A stretch of DNA of 64,000 nucleotides from JAVXGM01 sp036657395 (GCA_036657395.1 JAVXGM010000001.1:124001-188000), one strand, 5' to 3'. Counted from the stretch's first letter, positions 37,266-46,914 are shown. Numbers and translations are program-made. Notes: a model not told the origin generated them from the letters alone.

Positions 37266-37294
37266 TTGACAAGGTCAACTGGTACTACTATAGT
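37265..37294 (+). promoter_or_regulatory. Promoter of the hisD-permease unit with overlapping inverted repeat
   Basis: TTGACA and TATAGT are separated by exactly 17 bases, beginning at the stop codon of the activator gene. The perfect inverted repeat GTTGAC-AAG-GTCAAC (37265-37279) covers the -35, and a 10-bp palindrome TACTATAGTA covers the -10. Both could bind a repressor. No -24/-12 element is present. Confidence 0.65.
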
Positions 37295-37330
37295 ATATTA
37301 CAGTGGAAAACAAGGATAGAGGTGAATCAA

Positions 37331-38611
37331 ATGATTGAAATAAAGAAATCAAAAGTAAGAACAGAGGCAGACCAAAATACACAAAGACAGTTGGTTAGCC
37401 AAATTATTGAAAATGTAATAAAAAAGGGAGATATAGCATTAAAGGAGTATAATGAAAAATTTGACCAGTGTACTCGAAATGAACTGCGAATTTCAAAGGC
37501 GGAGATTGAAGAGGCTTATGGATTGGTATCCCTTGAAGATCAGGAAGATATTAAAAAAGCGGCGGCAAATATTAAGGCCTTCGCTCAGGCGCAGAGAGAA
37601 ACTGTAGGAACACTGAAGGACTTTTCCCCAGCACCGGGAATAAACCTAGGCCATAGAGTTATTCCAGTAGACTCATGCTGTTGCTACGTGCCAGGAGGAG
37701 GCTACCCTCTATATTCTACAGCCCTTATGCTTGGAATCCCAGCAAAGGTGGCTGGAGTAAAGCGAATAACGGCTTGTTCACCTACTATTAAAGGGACAGG
37801 AAAGATTCATCCTAAAACTTTAGTGGCAATGGACATTGCTGAAGTGGATGAAATCTACGCAGTTGGTGGAGCTCAAGCTATTGGTGCTTTTTCCTATGGA
37901 ACCAGGCAGATCAAACCAGTCAACCTAATTGTAGGCCCGGGAAATAGTTATGTGACAGAGGCTAAGCGGCAGTGCTATGGCAAGGTTGGAATTGACTTTG
38001 TTGCAGGGCCAAGCGAAGTTCTAATCATCGCAGATTCAAAAGCGGATCCAGAAATCATTGCAGCAGACCTTTTGGCTCAGTCAGAGCATGACAAGGAAGC
38101 AAAAGGGCTAGTGGTTACTACGGATAAAGATTTAGGCGAAGCTATTATTAAAGCGGTGGAGGTACAGCTTCCTACTTTGGAAACAGAACCTATAGCTAGA
38201 AAATCCTGGGATGATTTTGGAGAAGTTCTCTTAGCGGAAAGCTTAGAAGAAGCTATAGATTACGCAAATGATTATGCCCCAGAACATTTAGAAGTAAATG
38301 TAGAAGAAGACAAACTGGATCAAGTGACAGATGCTCTTTGTAATTATGGGTCTTTGTTTATTGGTGGTTGTACGGCGGAAGTTTTCGGGGATTATGCCTC
38401 AGGAACTAACCATACTTTGCCTACCTTAGGTGCGGCCAGATATACTGGCGGTGTATGGGTTGGCACCTTCTTGAAAATATGCACATATCAATCTATGACA
38501 AAGGCGGGAATGATGGGCATCGCCCCACTAGTTTCAAACCTAGCAAGAGGCGAGGGATTGATCGGCCATGCAAGAGCAGCAGAAATTAGAATGGAAAACG
38601 AAAAAAAATAA
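37331..38611 (+). CDS. hisD: Histidinol dehydrogenase family protein
   Basis: This 426-residue NAD-dependent protein has the full HisD layout. The Zn ligands are Gln and His in LLAQSEHD, Asp in FGDYASGTNHTLPT and His in GLIGHARAAE, and the catalytic Glu-His is in YAPEHLEV. HisD oxidises L-histidinol to histidine in two steps, but related enzymes use other amino or sulfonate alcohols. No other his gene is in the window, and an amino acid permease follows, so a role outside histidine synthesis is possible. The ATG is taken at 37331 behind AGAGGTGAA; a GTG 9 bases earlier is less likely. Confidence 0.85.
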   Translation: MIEIKKSKVRTEADQNTQRQLVSQIIENVIKKGDIALKEYNEKFDQCTRNELRISKAEIEEAYGLVSLEDQEDIKKAAANIKAFAQAQRETVGTLKDFSPAPGINLGHRVIPVDSCCCYVPGGGYPLYSTALMLGIPAKVAGVKRITACSPTIKGTGKIHPKTLVAMDIAEVDEIYAVGGAQAIGAFSYGTRQIKPVNLIVGPGNSYVTEAKRQCYGKVGIDFVAGPSEVLIIADSKADPEIIAADLLAQSEHDKEAKGLVVTTDKDLGEAIIKAVEVQLPTLETEPIARKSWDDFGEVLLAESLEEAIDYANDYAPEHLEVNVEEDKLDQVTDALCNYGSLFIGGCTAEVFGDYASGTNHTLPTLGAARYTGGVWVGTFLKICTYQSMTKAGMMGIAPLVSNLARGEGLIGHARAAEIRMENEKK

Positions 38612-38649
38612 GTTGTATTGTAAGTCAAAAAAGAGAAAGGTAATAGAAA

Positions 38650-40128
38650 ATGGAAAATCAGAACAAAGTATTGAAACGGACTTTCGGCATGCGAGAGGCT
38701 GTCACTATTACGGTGGGAACTGTAGTTGGTGTAGGCCTGTTTACCGTTGGCGGGACTGTAGTAGGAATGATGGGTTCGGCAGTAATTATAGCTACTTTTA
38801 TAGCACTTCTCATCAGCATTTATCCTGCCTTATTATATGCTGAAATGGGAGCAGCCCTTCCTTATGCAGGGGGTACATATAAGTATGCTTCACTAGGAAT
38901 AGGACGACCTTTTGGCGTACTTGCTGGGTGGAATTTTATTATTTCACTAGTTGCAGTTAGTAGTGGCGAGGCATTAGCCTTTAGTTTTTATCTGCGAACA
39001 TTTTGTAATGCCATCGGGTTTGATTTACCAGTTAACGATGTAGTGATTGCATGTATTGCCGTTGTTGGATTTATGATCGCAAGTATTTGCGGCGCAGAAA
39101 TTACAGGTAGATTGCAAAATGGATTTATGTTTTTCTTTTGGGGGGTAGCAATCATTTGGTTCATATCCATGATTCCTAATGTACACCTGGAGAATTTTGT
39201 GCAGCTTCCTGACTTTGTAGACTTTTCTACTGGAGGATTTATTGGTGCAGTTGCACTAATCTGGTGGTGTTTTGCCGGATTTGAAACTTGTTGTGCTATG
39301 GGAGAGGAAATCAAATTTCCACACATTAATATTCCAAGAGCACTGTTCTTGGCACCATTTATCGTCTTTGCAGTAAATGCAATATTCCAGTGGTTTTTGG
39401 TTGGAATAGTTCCAACAGCTGATCTAGGTAGCGTTTCAGAGGCAGCGGCTCCTTATGCAGAGGCAATGGTCACAGCTGGAATCATAGGGTTCCCACTGAT
39501 AATGCTTACTGCAGGAATAGCTTTTGGAGGAGACTTCTCCACTCTTAATTCCAGCATTTCTGTACCACCTAGATACTTATTTACAATGGCTAGAGACGGA
39601 GCAATGCCAAAAATATTTTCAAAGGTGCACTCTAAGTTTAAGACTCCGTATATTGCAATTTTAGTTTTAGGCATACTTACTGTATTCTTAATTGCATCTA
39701 ATTCTATGATTTACATCGCTTCACTAAGCTTATTCGCAGATTTGTTCTATTACGTAATTGGTATTGTAGCGGCACTGTTTTTGAGGAAGCGAAGACCGGA
39801 CATTGTAAGGCCATACAAGGCACCTTTCATAGCAGTAGGAGTTCCAGTCAGCGCTATCATTTATATAATTATGATGACACAACTTGACAAAGAAGCTTTT
39901 TGGACAGGAATCATATGGTCTGTTTTAGGTCTAGTAATCTTCTTCATTTGTCAGGCGAGATATGGCAGAGAAGGGGACAAAGGGTTGGCCGATGAGATAA
40001 TGAATCACGAAGAGCCCTTGCCTGAAGAAAAGGCAAAAATGGACAAGCAATTTAAAATTTGGCGAACAGTTGTGATTATAGCTGTGGTTGTGGCCATCCT
40101 ACTTTATGTAGTGCCATTTCTATTCTAG
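38650..40128 (+). CDS. APC-family amino acid permease
   Basis: The 492-residue protein has about 12 predicted helices. It carries the APC signatures in helix 1 (REAVTITVGTVVGVGLFTVGG) and helix 2 (YAEMGAALPYAGGTYKY), plus a C-terminal basic/acidic tail after VRPYKAPF. It probably takes up an amino acid by proton symport; specificity is not readable. It follows hisD by 38 bases with AGAAAGGTAATAG before the ATG, and ends at a strong terminator. Co-transcription with hisD suggests that permease and dehydrogenase handle the same compound. Confidence 0.88.
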   Translation: MENQNKVLKRTFGMREAVTITVGTVVGVGLFTVGGTVVGMMGSAVIIATFIALLISIYPALLYAEMGAALPYAGGTYKYASLGIGRPFGVLAGWNFIISLVAVSSGEALAFSFYLRTFCNAIGFDLPVNDVVIACIAVVGFMIASICGAEITGRLQNGFMFFFWGVAIIWFISMIPNVHLENFVQLPDFVDFSTGGFIGAVALIWWCFAGFETCCAMGEEIKFPHINIPRALFLAPFIVFAVNAIFQWFLVGIVPTADLGSVSEAAAPYAEAMVTAGIIGFPLIMLTAGIAFGGDFSTLNSSISVPPRYLFTMARDGAMPKIFSKVHSKFKTPYIAILVLGILTVFLIASNSMIYIASLSLFADLFYYVIGIVAALFLRKRRPDIVRPYKAPFIAVGVPVSAIIYIIMMTQLDKEAFWTGIIWSVLGLVIFFICQARYGREGDKGLADEIMNHEEPLPEEKAKMDKQFKIWRTVVIIAVVVAILLYVVPFLF

Positions 40129-40142
40129 ATTTAATCAAAATA

Positions 40143-40187
40143 CAAAAGAGGACATTCCCGATGTGGATCGGGAATGTCCTCTTTTTA
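40143..40187. terminator. Bidirectional intrinsic terminator
   Basis: A perfect 19-bp stem (AAAAGAGGACATTCCCGAT with its complement) has a 4-base loop and flanking A and T runs. It separates the permease from the convergent lipoprotein gene. Confidence 0.95.
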
Positions 40188-40231
40188 AAAGAATGAAAAA
40201 GTTAGTATGCTCGTTTAAGAGCTGATTTATG

Positions 40232-41788
40232 TTAATTTACTGGTAGAAGTTTCCCTCCACCGAGCAAGGTTATTGTATTGTCTTTGAGCCAGTTGTTGGC
40301 ATTATTATCTGGATCATAGTAAACATTTGAACCGTTAGTTTTTATATTGCGACAAGAAGTAGCTTCATTAGTTATGGTAGTTACGTAGCTGTCATTGGTA
40401 ACTGTCCAGCTGCTAGATTTGTCCAAAGAAACGGTTACTTTTCCCCCCGAGTTTTTTGTATTTACTGCTCCTTTATATGTTGTATCATTTGTTAATCTTA
40501 AGTCTATAGTGCTAATATTATCACAGGTAATGTCGCCTTTTAATTTTTGGTGGATTCCTTTTAATGCAAGGTCTCCAGATGCCTTGGCTAATATACCACT
40601 GGTATATATTAAATTTGAGTTTTGCAAAGTTATCTTGGCTGGTGTGTTTGTCACATAAAACATAGGTCCTATAGATTTTGTTTTTAAGGTAGAACCTCTT
40701 GAAGTAAATGAGGCGGTACCTTCCTCTTCTTCACTAGAAGCAGGTGTATAAAGTACTATTCCATTGTCTCCAGAGCCAGTAAGGCGGCAATTTTTTAAAG
40801 TAATATTGTGTTTTCCCTCCACTACAGCGATTTCACTAGCAGAAGTGTTGCCGGTTACATTGGTTGCTACAATCTCTCCTGTAGAGTAGAGGCAAGGACT
40901 GCTTATGCCTGTAGACTTAAGAGTGCTATTGCTTAAGTGAATTATACCATGAGTCTGAGCAGTTGCAACGGATGGAGCATAATCGCCCAGAGTTTTTATC
41001 TTCATTTTATTAGCAACAATAGTACCATTATATGTGGAATTAAGCCCTAGGGAAGAATCACCAGAAGTGTTAATAGTCACATTGTTTGCATTAATACGTG
41101 CGCCAGTTCCTGTAGCAATAAGTCCGCTACAACCTTTAGAAGAGGAAGTCAATTTACTGTCCATAAAATCAGCTGTACTTTGGGTAGTAATAGTGCAGAT
41201 TCCATTTAATCCGTAGAAATTACTTTTATCATTACTTGAAGTCTTACCAGACTTTGTCAAGCTTGCGTCAGTCATAGTTAACTTTCCAGCATTTTCTACC
41301 AAAACTGTATTTTGATCTTTTTGGGTGGATTTGTACGATTCACCTTCAGATAGTACTTCTTCATCATCTATAGTATAAACACCAGCAAGCTTGATGGAAT
41401 TATTGTCGGATTTTATGCTTTTTCGACCAGCTTGATTAATAATTTCGATCTCAGAAACCTTATCAGCCTTTAGGGTAATATTAACTAAGGCACCATTGAC
41501 TAAATTTGCTGTGTTAATATTTTTTGAAAGGGTGTAGCTTTCAGTCTTTCCGTCGGAAATAAATTTGCCTTGTGGAGGACTGTCTTCATCAAGAAAATTC
41601 TCAGAATTTTTTTCATTAGATGACTCATTTGAGGAATCAGTAGGAGTATTAGAATAGTAGCCCGTCTTTATATAGATCTTTGAATTGGTAATACTAGAAA
41701 TTTCCCCATATACTGTTTTGTTGACGCTACAAGCGGTGAGTACAAAAATCAAAATAATTAAAACTGAAGGTAGAATGATCTTCTTCAT
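40232..41788 (-). CDS. Lipoprotein with a beta-helix-like (DUF4353-type) domain
   Basis: This 518-residue protein has a lipoprotein signal peptide with lipobox LTAC (Cys20), so it is anchored to the outer face of the membrane. A low-complexity Ser/Asn/Glu linker (about 45-70) is followed by a long region of short strand repeats rich in Thr, Ser, Asn and Gly (about 150-515), typical of a right-handed beta helix. It looks like proteins annotated as carbohydrate-binding domain or DUF4353. Binding of cell-wall or environmental polysaccharide is a family-level guess. Start: AAAAGGAGTTTTTC precedes the ATG. Confidence 0.75.
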   Translation of the reverse strand: MKKIILPSVLIILIFVLTACSVNKTVYGEISSITNSKIYIKTGYYSNTPTDSSNESSNEKNSENFLDEDSPPQGKFISDGKTESYTLSKNINTANLVNGALVNITLKADKVSEIEIINQAGRKSIKSDNNSIKLAGVYTIDDEEVLSEGESYKSTQKDQNTVLVENAGKLTMTDASLTKSGKTSSNDKSNFYGLNGICTITTQSTADFMDSKLTSSSKGCSGLIATGTGARINANNVTINTSGDSSLGLNSTYNGTIVANKMKIKTLGDYAPSVATAQTHGIIHLSNSTLKSTGISSPCLYSTGEIVATNVTGNTSASEIAVVEGKHNITLKNCRLTGSGDNGIVLYTPASSEEEEGTASFTSRGSTLKTKSIGPMFYVTNTPAKITLQNSNLIYTSGILAKASGDLALKGIHQKLKGDITCDNISTIDLRLTNDTTYKGAVNTKNSGGKVTVSLDKSSSWTVTNDSYVTTITNEATSCRNIKTNGSNVYYDPDNNANNWLKDNTITLLGGGKLLPVN

Positions 41789-41897
41789 GAAAAACTCCTT
41801 TTCTATCTATGTTATATATATTACAAAAGAAATGTGAGGATATCATGTTAAACAGTAGGATTAACCATGTTTTTTAGTTGAAAACCATATGTTAATA

Positions 41898-43091
41898 TTA
41901 TATTCCTATCTTTTGTAGTTCAACAAATTGCTTAGCGGTACGAGGGCTTCGACCGTTATGACGAATTGCATGAGCCTCAGCCTTACGAAAAAGTTCATCA
42001 TCCCCAAGAGCTAGACCGTATTCCACAGCAAGGTGTTTCACAATACTAAGATATTCATCCCTTTCAGGGCGCTGGTACGTAATAGTAAGGCCAAATCGAG
42101 CGGCCAGACTCATAGTTTCTTGGAGAGTATCGCTTAAATGAAGCTCATTTCCATCTCGTTCACCCATAGTTTCCTTCACTAAGTGGCGGCGATTGCTAGT
42201 AGCATAAATAGCAATATTTTTTCCCCCAGTAGATACACTACCTTCCAGAATAGCCTTAAGGGCAGAAAAATTATCGTCATTGCTGCTAAAACTTAAATCA
42301 TCAATAAACAAAATGAATTTAAGTGGGTTTGCAGACAACTCATCAATCACATCGGGGATTTGATAAAGGGTGTTCTTTTTTACTTCAACTAGTCGGAGAC
42401 CGTCTTTTGCATAAAAATTAGCAACAGCCTTAATAGATGAACTTTTACCCGTTCCTGCATCTCCGTAAAGAAGCATATTGCTGGCTCCCTGACCAGAAAT
42501 CAAAGCTTGAGTGTTTTTAATAATCAAGTCACGTTCTCGCTGATAGCCAAAAAGTTGATCAACAGACTGAGGATCGGGGTACTTAACGGGAATAATTTGT
42601 CCGTCTTTTAAGGTGAAGGTAGAATATTTTGCGTAAATACCATAGCCGGTGTGAGGCAGGTTGCCAATTCGTTCATGGTAATCGTATTTAAAATCAAATA
42701 GAGTATTTTCCCAGTCAGGGAGGAAGCCTTTGTACCTAATTACTGATTTCACATCAGATGAAGTGAGTTTGCTTAAATCTTGCAATACAGCGACTTCCTC
42801 CATAAGGCAGTTCTCCACAAGAGGAGACAAAAGACTGCCGGCAGCTCGTTGCTTTACATAAAAGTTGTCGTTATTTAGTAAAAAACTCTTTATATACAAA
42901 CTAAAATTTGACGTTTCAGGGTAGAGGGCGGAGACAAATGCACCATAAGCCTCAACCTGGTCGTCTTCATCCTTATTCTCTAAAGCATCCAGTAAAATTT
43001 GTAATTTTAAAATTACTGGGGTAGCTGTTAATTCCCTAAAAATAGTTAATCCTTTAAGTTTTAAATTCAATTCTGCTAATTTCTTTTTCAT
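41898..43091 (-). CDS. DUF815-family AAA+ ATPase
   Basis: This 397-residue protein has an N-terminal helical region and a C-terminal AAA+ module from about residue 185. The Walker A is YGDAGTGKSS (near 210), Walker B is KFILFIDDLSFSS, a sensor-1 Asn lies in IYATSNRRHL, and a C-terminal RSPRTAKQF segment resembles sensor 2. This is the DUF815 group, whose cellular role is not established. It is a single gene divergent from ilvA, with the lipoprotein gene 110 bases downstream. Confidence 0.88.
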   Translation of the reverse strand: MKKKLAELNLKLKGLTIFRELTATPVILKLQILLDALENKDEDDQVEAYGAFVSALYPETSNFSLYIKSFLLNNDNFYVKQRAAGSLLSPLVENCLMEEVAVLQDLSKLTSSDVKSVIRYKGFLPDWENTLFDFKYDYHERIGNLPHTGYGIYAKYSTFTLKDGQIIPVKYPDPQSVDQLFGYQRERDLIIKNTQALISGQGASNMLLYGDAGTGKSSSIKAVANFYAKDGLRLVEVKKNTLYQIPDVIDELSANPLKFILFIDDLSFSSNDDNFSALKAILEGSVSTGGKNIAIYATSNRRHLVKETMGERDGNELHLSDTLQETMSLAARFGLTITYQRPERDEYLSIVKHLAVEYGLALGDDELFRKAEAHAIRHNGRSPRTAKQFVELQKIGI

Positions 43092-43219
43092 ATACTAAAC
43101 CTCTTTTCTAGAATAATATTGTACCACTCTAAAAGGCAACTTACTAGAGGGAAAATACCTTGCAAATTATTGAAAAACCGTTAATATAAAGGGATAGAAT
43201 AATTTTGAAGGAGATTATA

Positions 43220-44425
43220 ATGATTACATTAGATAAAATATATCATGCCGCTTTTACACTTAAGAATGTGGTTCGGAGAACAGACTTAATTTTAGCCCCA
43301 GCATTAAGTGGGAAAAATAAAGTGTTTTTAAAAACAGAAAACCTACAGATGACAGGTAGTTTCAAAGTTAGGGGGGCATATTACAAGATTAGCCAGTTAA
43401 GTCAAGAGGAAAAAGACAAAGGAATTATAGCTTGTAGCGCAGGCAATCACGCCCAGGGAGTGGCATTGGCCGCAGAAAAAAACAATATTTCTTCCTTGAT
43501 TTGTATGCCAGATGGAGCACCTATTAGCAAGGTGGAGGCTACAAAAAGCTATGGGGCAGAAGTTTGCTTAGTTAGTGGTGCTTACGATGATGCCTATAAT
43601 AGGGCAGTTGAATTACAAGAAGAAAAAGGATACACATTTATTCACCCTTTTGATGATATTGACGTAATGGCAGGTCAAGGATCCATTGGCCTTGAAATAT
43701 TAGAGCAGCTAGCTGACGTGGATGCAGTAGTGGTTCCAGTAGGCGGCGGTGGCCTTATCAGCGGAATATCATATGCCATCAAGCATCTAAGACCAGAGTG
43801 TAAAATATATGGAGTTCAGGCAGCAGGAGCGCCAAGTATGTACAATTCAATGCAAGCCTGCAAGAAAATTTCCACACAAACCGTAGATACATTTGCTGAT
43901 GGTATAGCAGTAAGGGTTCCTGGCGACAACACATACCAAATCGTTTCCCAATATGTGGATGCTATGATTACGGTGACAGAGGACGAAATTGCCACGGCGG
44001 TTTTAGCCTTAATGGAAAAGCAGAAATTAGTTGCAGAAGGTGCGGGAGCAGTAAGTGTGGCCGCAGTAATGTTTGATAAGATCCCAGAAGAAAATGCCAA
44101 CGTGGTTTGTCTTGTCAGTGGTGGTAATATTGATGTGAACATTTTAAACAGAGTTATTACAAGGGGTTTAATCATGAGCGGCCGGCGAAATACTTTGACT
44201 ATTGCTTTAACGGATAAGCCGGGACAGCTTGTAGGTGTAAGTACTATTATCAGTAATTGTGGAGGTAACGTAGTGGCGGTTCATCATGATAATGGGGATG
44301 CCAACATGGCTATTAACAGCTGCTTTTTAAAGATTGTAATGGAGACTAAGGATAGGACCCAAGGGGAAGAAATCAAAGCTCAGCTTACCAAAGCCGGGTT
44401 TAACCTAGTAGAGGAAAGAATATAA
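43220..44425 (+). CDS. ilvA: Threonine ammonia-lyase with ACT domain
   Basis: The 401-residue PLP enzyme converts threonine to 2-oxobutyrate and ammonia. The PLP lysine is in TGSFKVRGAYYK, SAGNHAQG follows near 75, and the PLP phosphate-binding Gly loop is VGGGGLISG. A short C-terminal ACT domain (about 327-401, IALTDKPGQLVGVSTIIS) replaces the two regulatory domains of E. coli IlvA. This form serves in both isoleucine synthesis and threonine fermentation. ilvE lies convergently next to it, and ilvBNCD elsewhere in the window supports the biosynthetic role. The ATG at 43220 follows GAAGGAGATTATA. Confidence 0.92.
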   Translation: MITLDKIYHAAFTLKNVVRRTDLILAPALSGKNKVFLKTENLQMTGSFKVRGAYYKISQLSQEEKDKGIIACSAGNHAQGVALAAEKNNISSLICMPDGAPISKVEATKSYGAEVCLVSGAYDDAYNRAVELQEEKGYTFIHPFDDIDVMAGQGSIGLEILEQLADVDAVVVPVGGGGLISGISYAIKHLRPECKIYGVQAAGAPSMYNSMQACKKISTQTVDTFADGIAVRVPGDNTYQIVSQYVDAMITVTEDEIATAVLALMEKQKLVAEGAGAVSVAAVMFDKIPEENANVVCLVSGGNIDVNILNRVITRGLIMSGRRNTLTIALTDKPGQLVGVSTIISNCGGNVVAVHHDNGDANMAINSCFLKIVMETKDRTQGEEIKAQLTKAGFNLVEERI

Positions 44426-44432
44426 ATAGAAA

Positions 44433-44456
44433 AAGACAGGGCGATATACCCTGTCT
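44433..44456 (-). terminator. Intrinsic terminator of ilvE
   Basis: An 8-bp hairpin (AGACAGGG / CCCTGTCT) is followed on the minus strand by TTTTTC. It lies between the convergent ilvA and ilvE genes. The T run is on the minus side, so it mainly serves ilvE. Confidence 0.65.
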
Positions 44457-44531
44457 ATAGTCTGATCGCTTTTGGAGAGGATGTTCCTCTAGTTAGGAAT
44501 AGTTATGCTGGTATTGTTCCTGGTTAATTGT

Positions 44532-45605
44532 CTATAAGGTAACTGTCCAGCCAAAAGTATCTTTGGAAGAACCTGTCTGTATTCCATAAAGTGTGTCATA
44601 TAGAGCTTGAGCTACAGAACCGATGCCGCCACCATTGATAACCATTTGATTTCCCTTGTAACAAAGCTCTCCAACGGGAGAAATTACTGCAGCAGTGCCG
44701 GAGGCAAACATTTCCTTAAAAGTGCCATCCTTGTGAGCTTGACAAATTTCATCAATAGTAATCTTTCGTTCAGAAATCTTAAGACCCTTGTCCTTTAGAA
44801 GTGCGATCACGGAATTTCTAGTGATTCCTGGTAATATAGTGCCGTCTAAAGGAGCCGTAATTACTTCATCCCCAATGATGAAAAAGGCATTTGATGTACC
44901 GATTTCTTCAACATATTTTCTATGAACTCCGTCTAGCCATAGGATTTGCTCATAACCCTTTTCATGAGCTTCTTCCTGAGCCTTTAAGCTTGCAGCATAG
45001 TTGCCGCCGCACTTAGCTTCACCAGTACCACCTACAGTGGCACGAACATAGTTGTCTTCTACATAGATTTTAGTAGGTGTAAGGCCGCCAACATAGTAAG
45101 GACCAACAGGGCTAAGGATAATGATAAACTTATAGTGATTGGAACGTCTTACCCCAAGAAATGGTTCGTCAGCAATGATAAATGGCCTGATATATAGAGA
45201 AGTTCCTTCTTTTTCTGGAATCCAATCCTTGTCTATTTCTACCAAAGCTTTGACAGCATCAACATACAAATCCTCGTCCATTTGTGGAATGCACAATCTA
45301 TCATTTGTTTTGTTAGTTCTCTTTGCATTCATATCTGGCCTGAATAGGAGTACTCGACCATCTTTGGCTTTATAGGCTTTAAGCCCCTCAAACATTTCCT
45401 GCGCATAGTGAAAAACCACTGCTGCAGGATCCAAGACAAGAGGTGCATAAGGTGTAATTCTTCCATCATGCCAGCCTTTGCCTTCTTGATAATCCATAAT
45501 AAACATATGGTCTGTAAAATCCACTCCAAACCTTAGTGTGTCTGGATTAGGCTTAGCTTTAGGGTTAGTTGTTTTTGTTACTTTGAAATTCTGTTTCATG
45601 TTCAT
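44532..45605 (-). CDS. ilvE: Branched-chain amino acid aminotransferase
   Basis: This 357-residue fold-IV PLP enzyme is of the longer type seen in B. subtilis and eukaryotes. It has the N-terminal HYAQEMFEGLKAYK, RLCIP, YIRPFIIA, the PLP lysine in GTGEAKCGGNYAAS, YVEEIGTSNAFF and GTAAVISPVGEL. It performs the last transamination for valine, leucine and isoleucine, and the first step in their breakdown. The start could be either of two ATG codons 6 bases apart; the ribosome binding site is weak. Confidence 0.94.
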   Translation of the reverse strand: MNMKQNFKVTKTTNPKAKPNPDTLRFGVDFTDHMFIMDYQEGKGWHDGRITPYAPLVLDPAAVVFHYAQEMFEGLKAYKAKDGRVLLFRPDMNAKRTNKTNDRLCIPQMDEDLYVDAVKALVEIDKDWIPEKEGTSLYIRPFIIADEPFLGVRRSNHYKFIIILSPVGPYYVGGLTPTKIYVEDNYVRATVGGTGEAKCGGNYAASLKAQEEAHEKGYEQILWLDGVHRKYVEEIGTSNAFFIIGDEVITAPLDGTILPGITRNSVIALLKDKGLKISERKITIDEICQAHKDGTFKEMFASGTAAVISPVGELCYKGNQMVINGGGIGSVAQALYDTLYGIQTGSSKDTFGWTVTL

Positions 45606-45640
45606 TACTCGCTTTCGTGTAAATTTTTACAATTGATTAT

Positions 45641-45690
45641 ATAATATCCTGGTTTTTGTGCCTTGTCAATTGGCGAGAATGGTCTATAAT
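45641..45690. promoter_or_regulatory. Divergent overlapping promoters for ilvE and the DUF362 gene
   Basis: The palindrome-like TTGTCAA at 45663-45669 serves as -35 in both directions. On the plus strand it is TTGTCA, 16 bases, TATAAT (45685-45690). On the minus strand it is TTGACA, 17 bases, TATTAT (45641-45646 as read on plus). Because both promoters need the same -35 bases, the two genes should compete for polymerase. Confidence 0.7.
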
Positions 45691-45740
45691 TAGACAAATA
45701 AGCAGAAAAATGAAGCAATAAAAATAGGAAGGCCATATAA

Positions 45741-46913
45741 ATGAAAAGCAAAGTAGCGCTAGTTAAGTGCAGAACATATGAAGAAGATCAAGTAAGTGGC
45801 AGCATAGCAAGTGCGGTAAGCCTTCTAGGAGGTCTTGATAAATTTGTGAACAAAGAGGATAGGATTTTGCTTAAGCCTAATCTGTTGTCCATGTCCCCTC
45901 CTGAAAAGGCGGCAACCACTCACCCAGCGGTGTTTTATGGAGTGGGAAAACTGCTGAGGGAAGAAGGGTATGAGCACTTGTATTATGGAGATTCTTCAGC
46001 AAATCACATCCTTGGTTTGGATCGGATTGCAGAGGGCTGTGGAATCAAGGAAAAGGCAGATGATTTAGGTATTTTGCCAGAAGATTTTAGCCAAGGGGAT
46101 GAAACTCCCTTTCCAGAAGGCCATGTGGCTAAGAAATTTGTCCTGTGCAAAGGCGTATTAAATACAGACAGCATTATAAATATTTGCAAGATGAAAACTC
46201 ATATGCTGGAGCGGGTAACAGGTGCGATGAAAAATACTTTTGGCTGTGTGTATGGATTTAACAAGGGAGTTGCCCATACAAAGTTTCCAAATGCAGACGT
46301 TTTTGCAAAGATGATAGGTGACCTGAACTGTCTAGTTAAGCCAAAGCTTCATATCATGGACGGGATTATTGCCATGGAAGGCAATGGACCAAACTCTGGC
46401 ACACCAACATCTATGAAATTGATTTTGGCATCAGCAGATCCAGTTGCGCTTGACAGCCTTTTTTGCAAATTGGTGAACCTAGATCCTAAGTTAGTACCCA
46501 CCAATGTCTACGGTCAGGAGTATGGTGTGGGAACATATGAAGATGTGGAAGTCATCACAGAAGATGGAAAGTTTACATTGGAAGAGGCAGGCCAACGCTT
46601 TGGGAATCCAGACTTTGATGTGGAGAGAGCCGTTGCCCTTGCTAAACACTTAAATGGGATGAGGCTTTTAAAAATATTTTTTGAAAAAAAGCCTAAACTG
46701 GAGAAAAACAATTGTATAGGTTGCGGAATTTGCGTTCAGTGCTGTCCCCTGGGAGAGAAGGCATTATCCTTAAAGAAGGGGGATAAGATTCCTATATTTG
46801 ATTATAAAAAATGCATTCGCTGTTACTGTTGTCAAGAAGTGTGTCCAGAAAGTGCCATTTATGTAAAGTCTTCACGGCTGGGAAAACTTATAGACAGGAG
46901 TTGGAAGATTTAA
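45741..46913 (+). CDS. DUF362 protein with C-terminal ferredoxin domain
   Basis: This 390-residue protein has an N-terminal DUF362 domain (about residues 5-290, KPNLLSMSPPEKAATTHP) and a C-terminal ferredoxin-like part. The latter has two Cys clusters: CIGCGICVQCCP (about 330) and CIRCYCCQEVCP (about 358), ligands for two [4Fe-4S] clusters. The function of the family is not established; electron transfer is likely. The AlkD-like gene starts one base after its stop. Confidence 0.88.
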   Translation: MKSKVALVKCRTYEEDQVSGSIASAVSLLGGLDKFVNKEDRILLKPNLLSMSPPEKAATTHPAVFYGVGKLLREEGYEHLYYGDSSANHILGLDRIAEGCGIKEKADDLGILPEDFSQGDETPFPEGHVAKKFVLCKGVLNTDSIINICKMKTHMLERVTGAMKNTFGCVYGFNKGVAHTKFPNADVFAKMIGDLNCLVKPKLHIMDGIIAMEGNGPNSGTPTSMKLILASADPVALDSLFCKLVNLDPKLVPTNVYGQEYGVGTYEDVEVITEDGKFTLEEAGQRFGNPDFDVERAVALAKHLNGMRLLKIFFEKKPKLEKNNCIGCGICVQCCPLGEKALSLKKGDKIPIFDYKKCIRCYCCQEVCPESAIYVKSSRLGKLIDRSWKI

Positions 46914-46914
46914 T

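Noticed and set aside
37266..37300. Possible sigma-54 promoter before hisD (TGGTAC...)
   Set aside because: The TGGTAC has no GC at the required 10-base distance, whereas TTGACA-N17-TATAGT is an excellent sigma-70 match at the same place.
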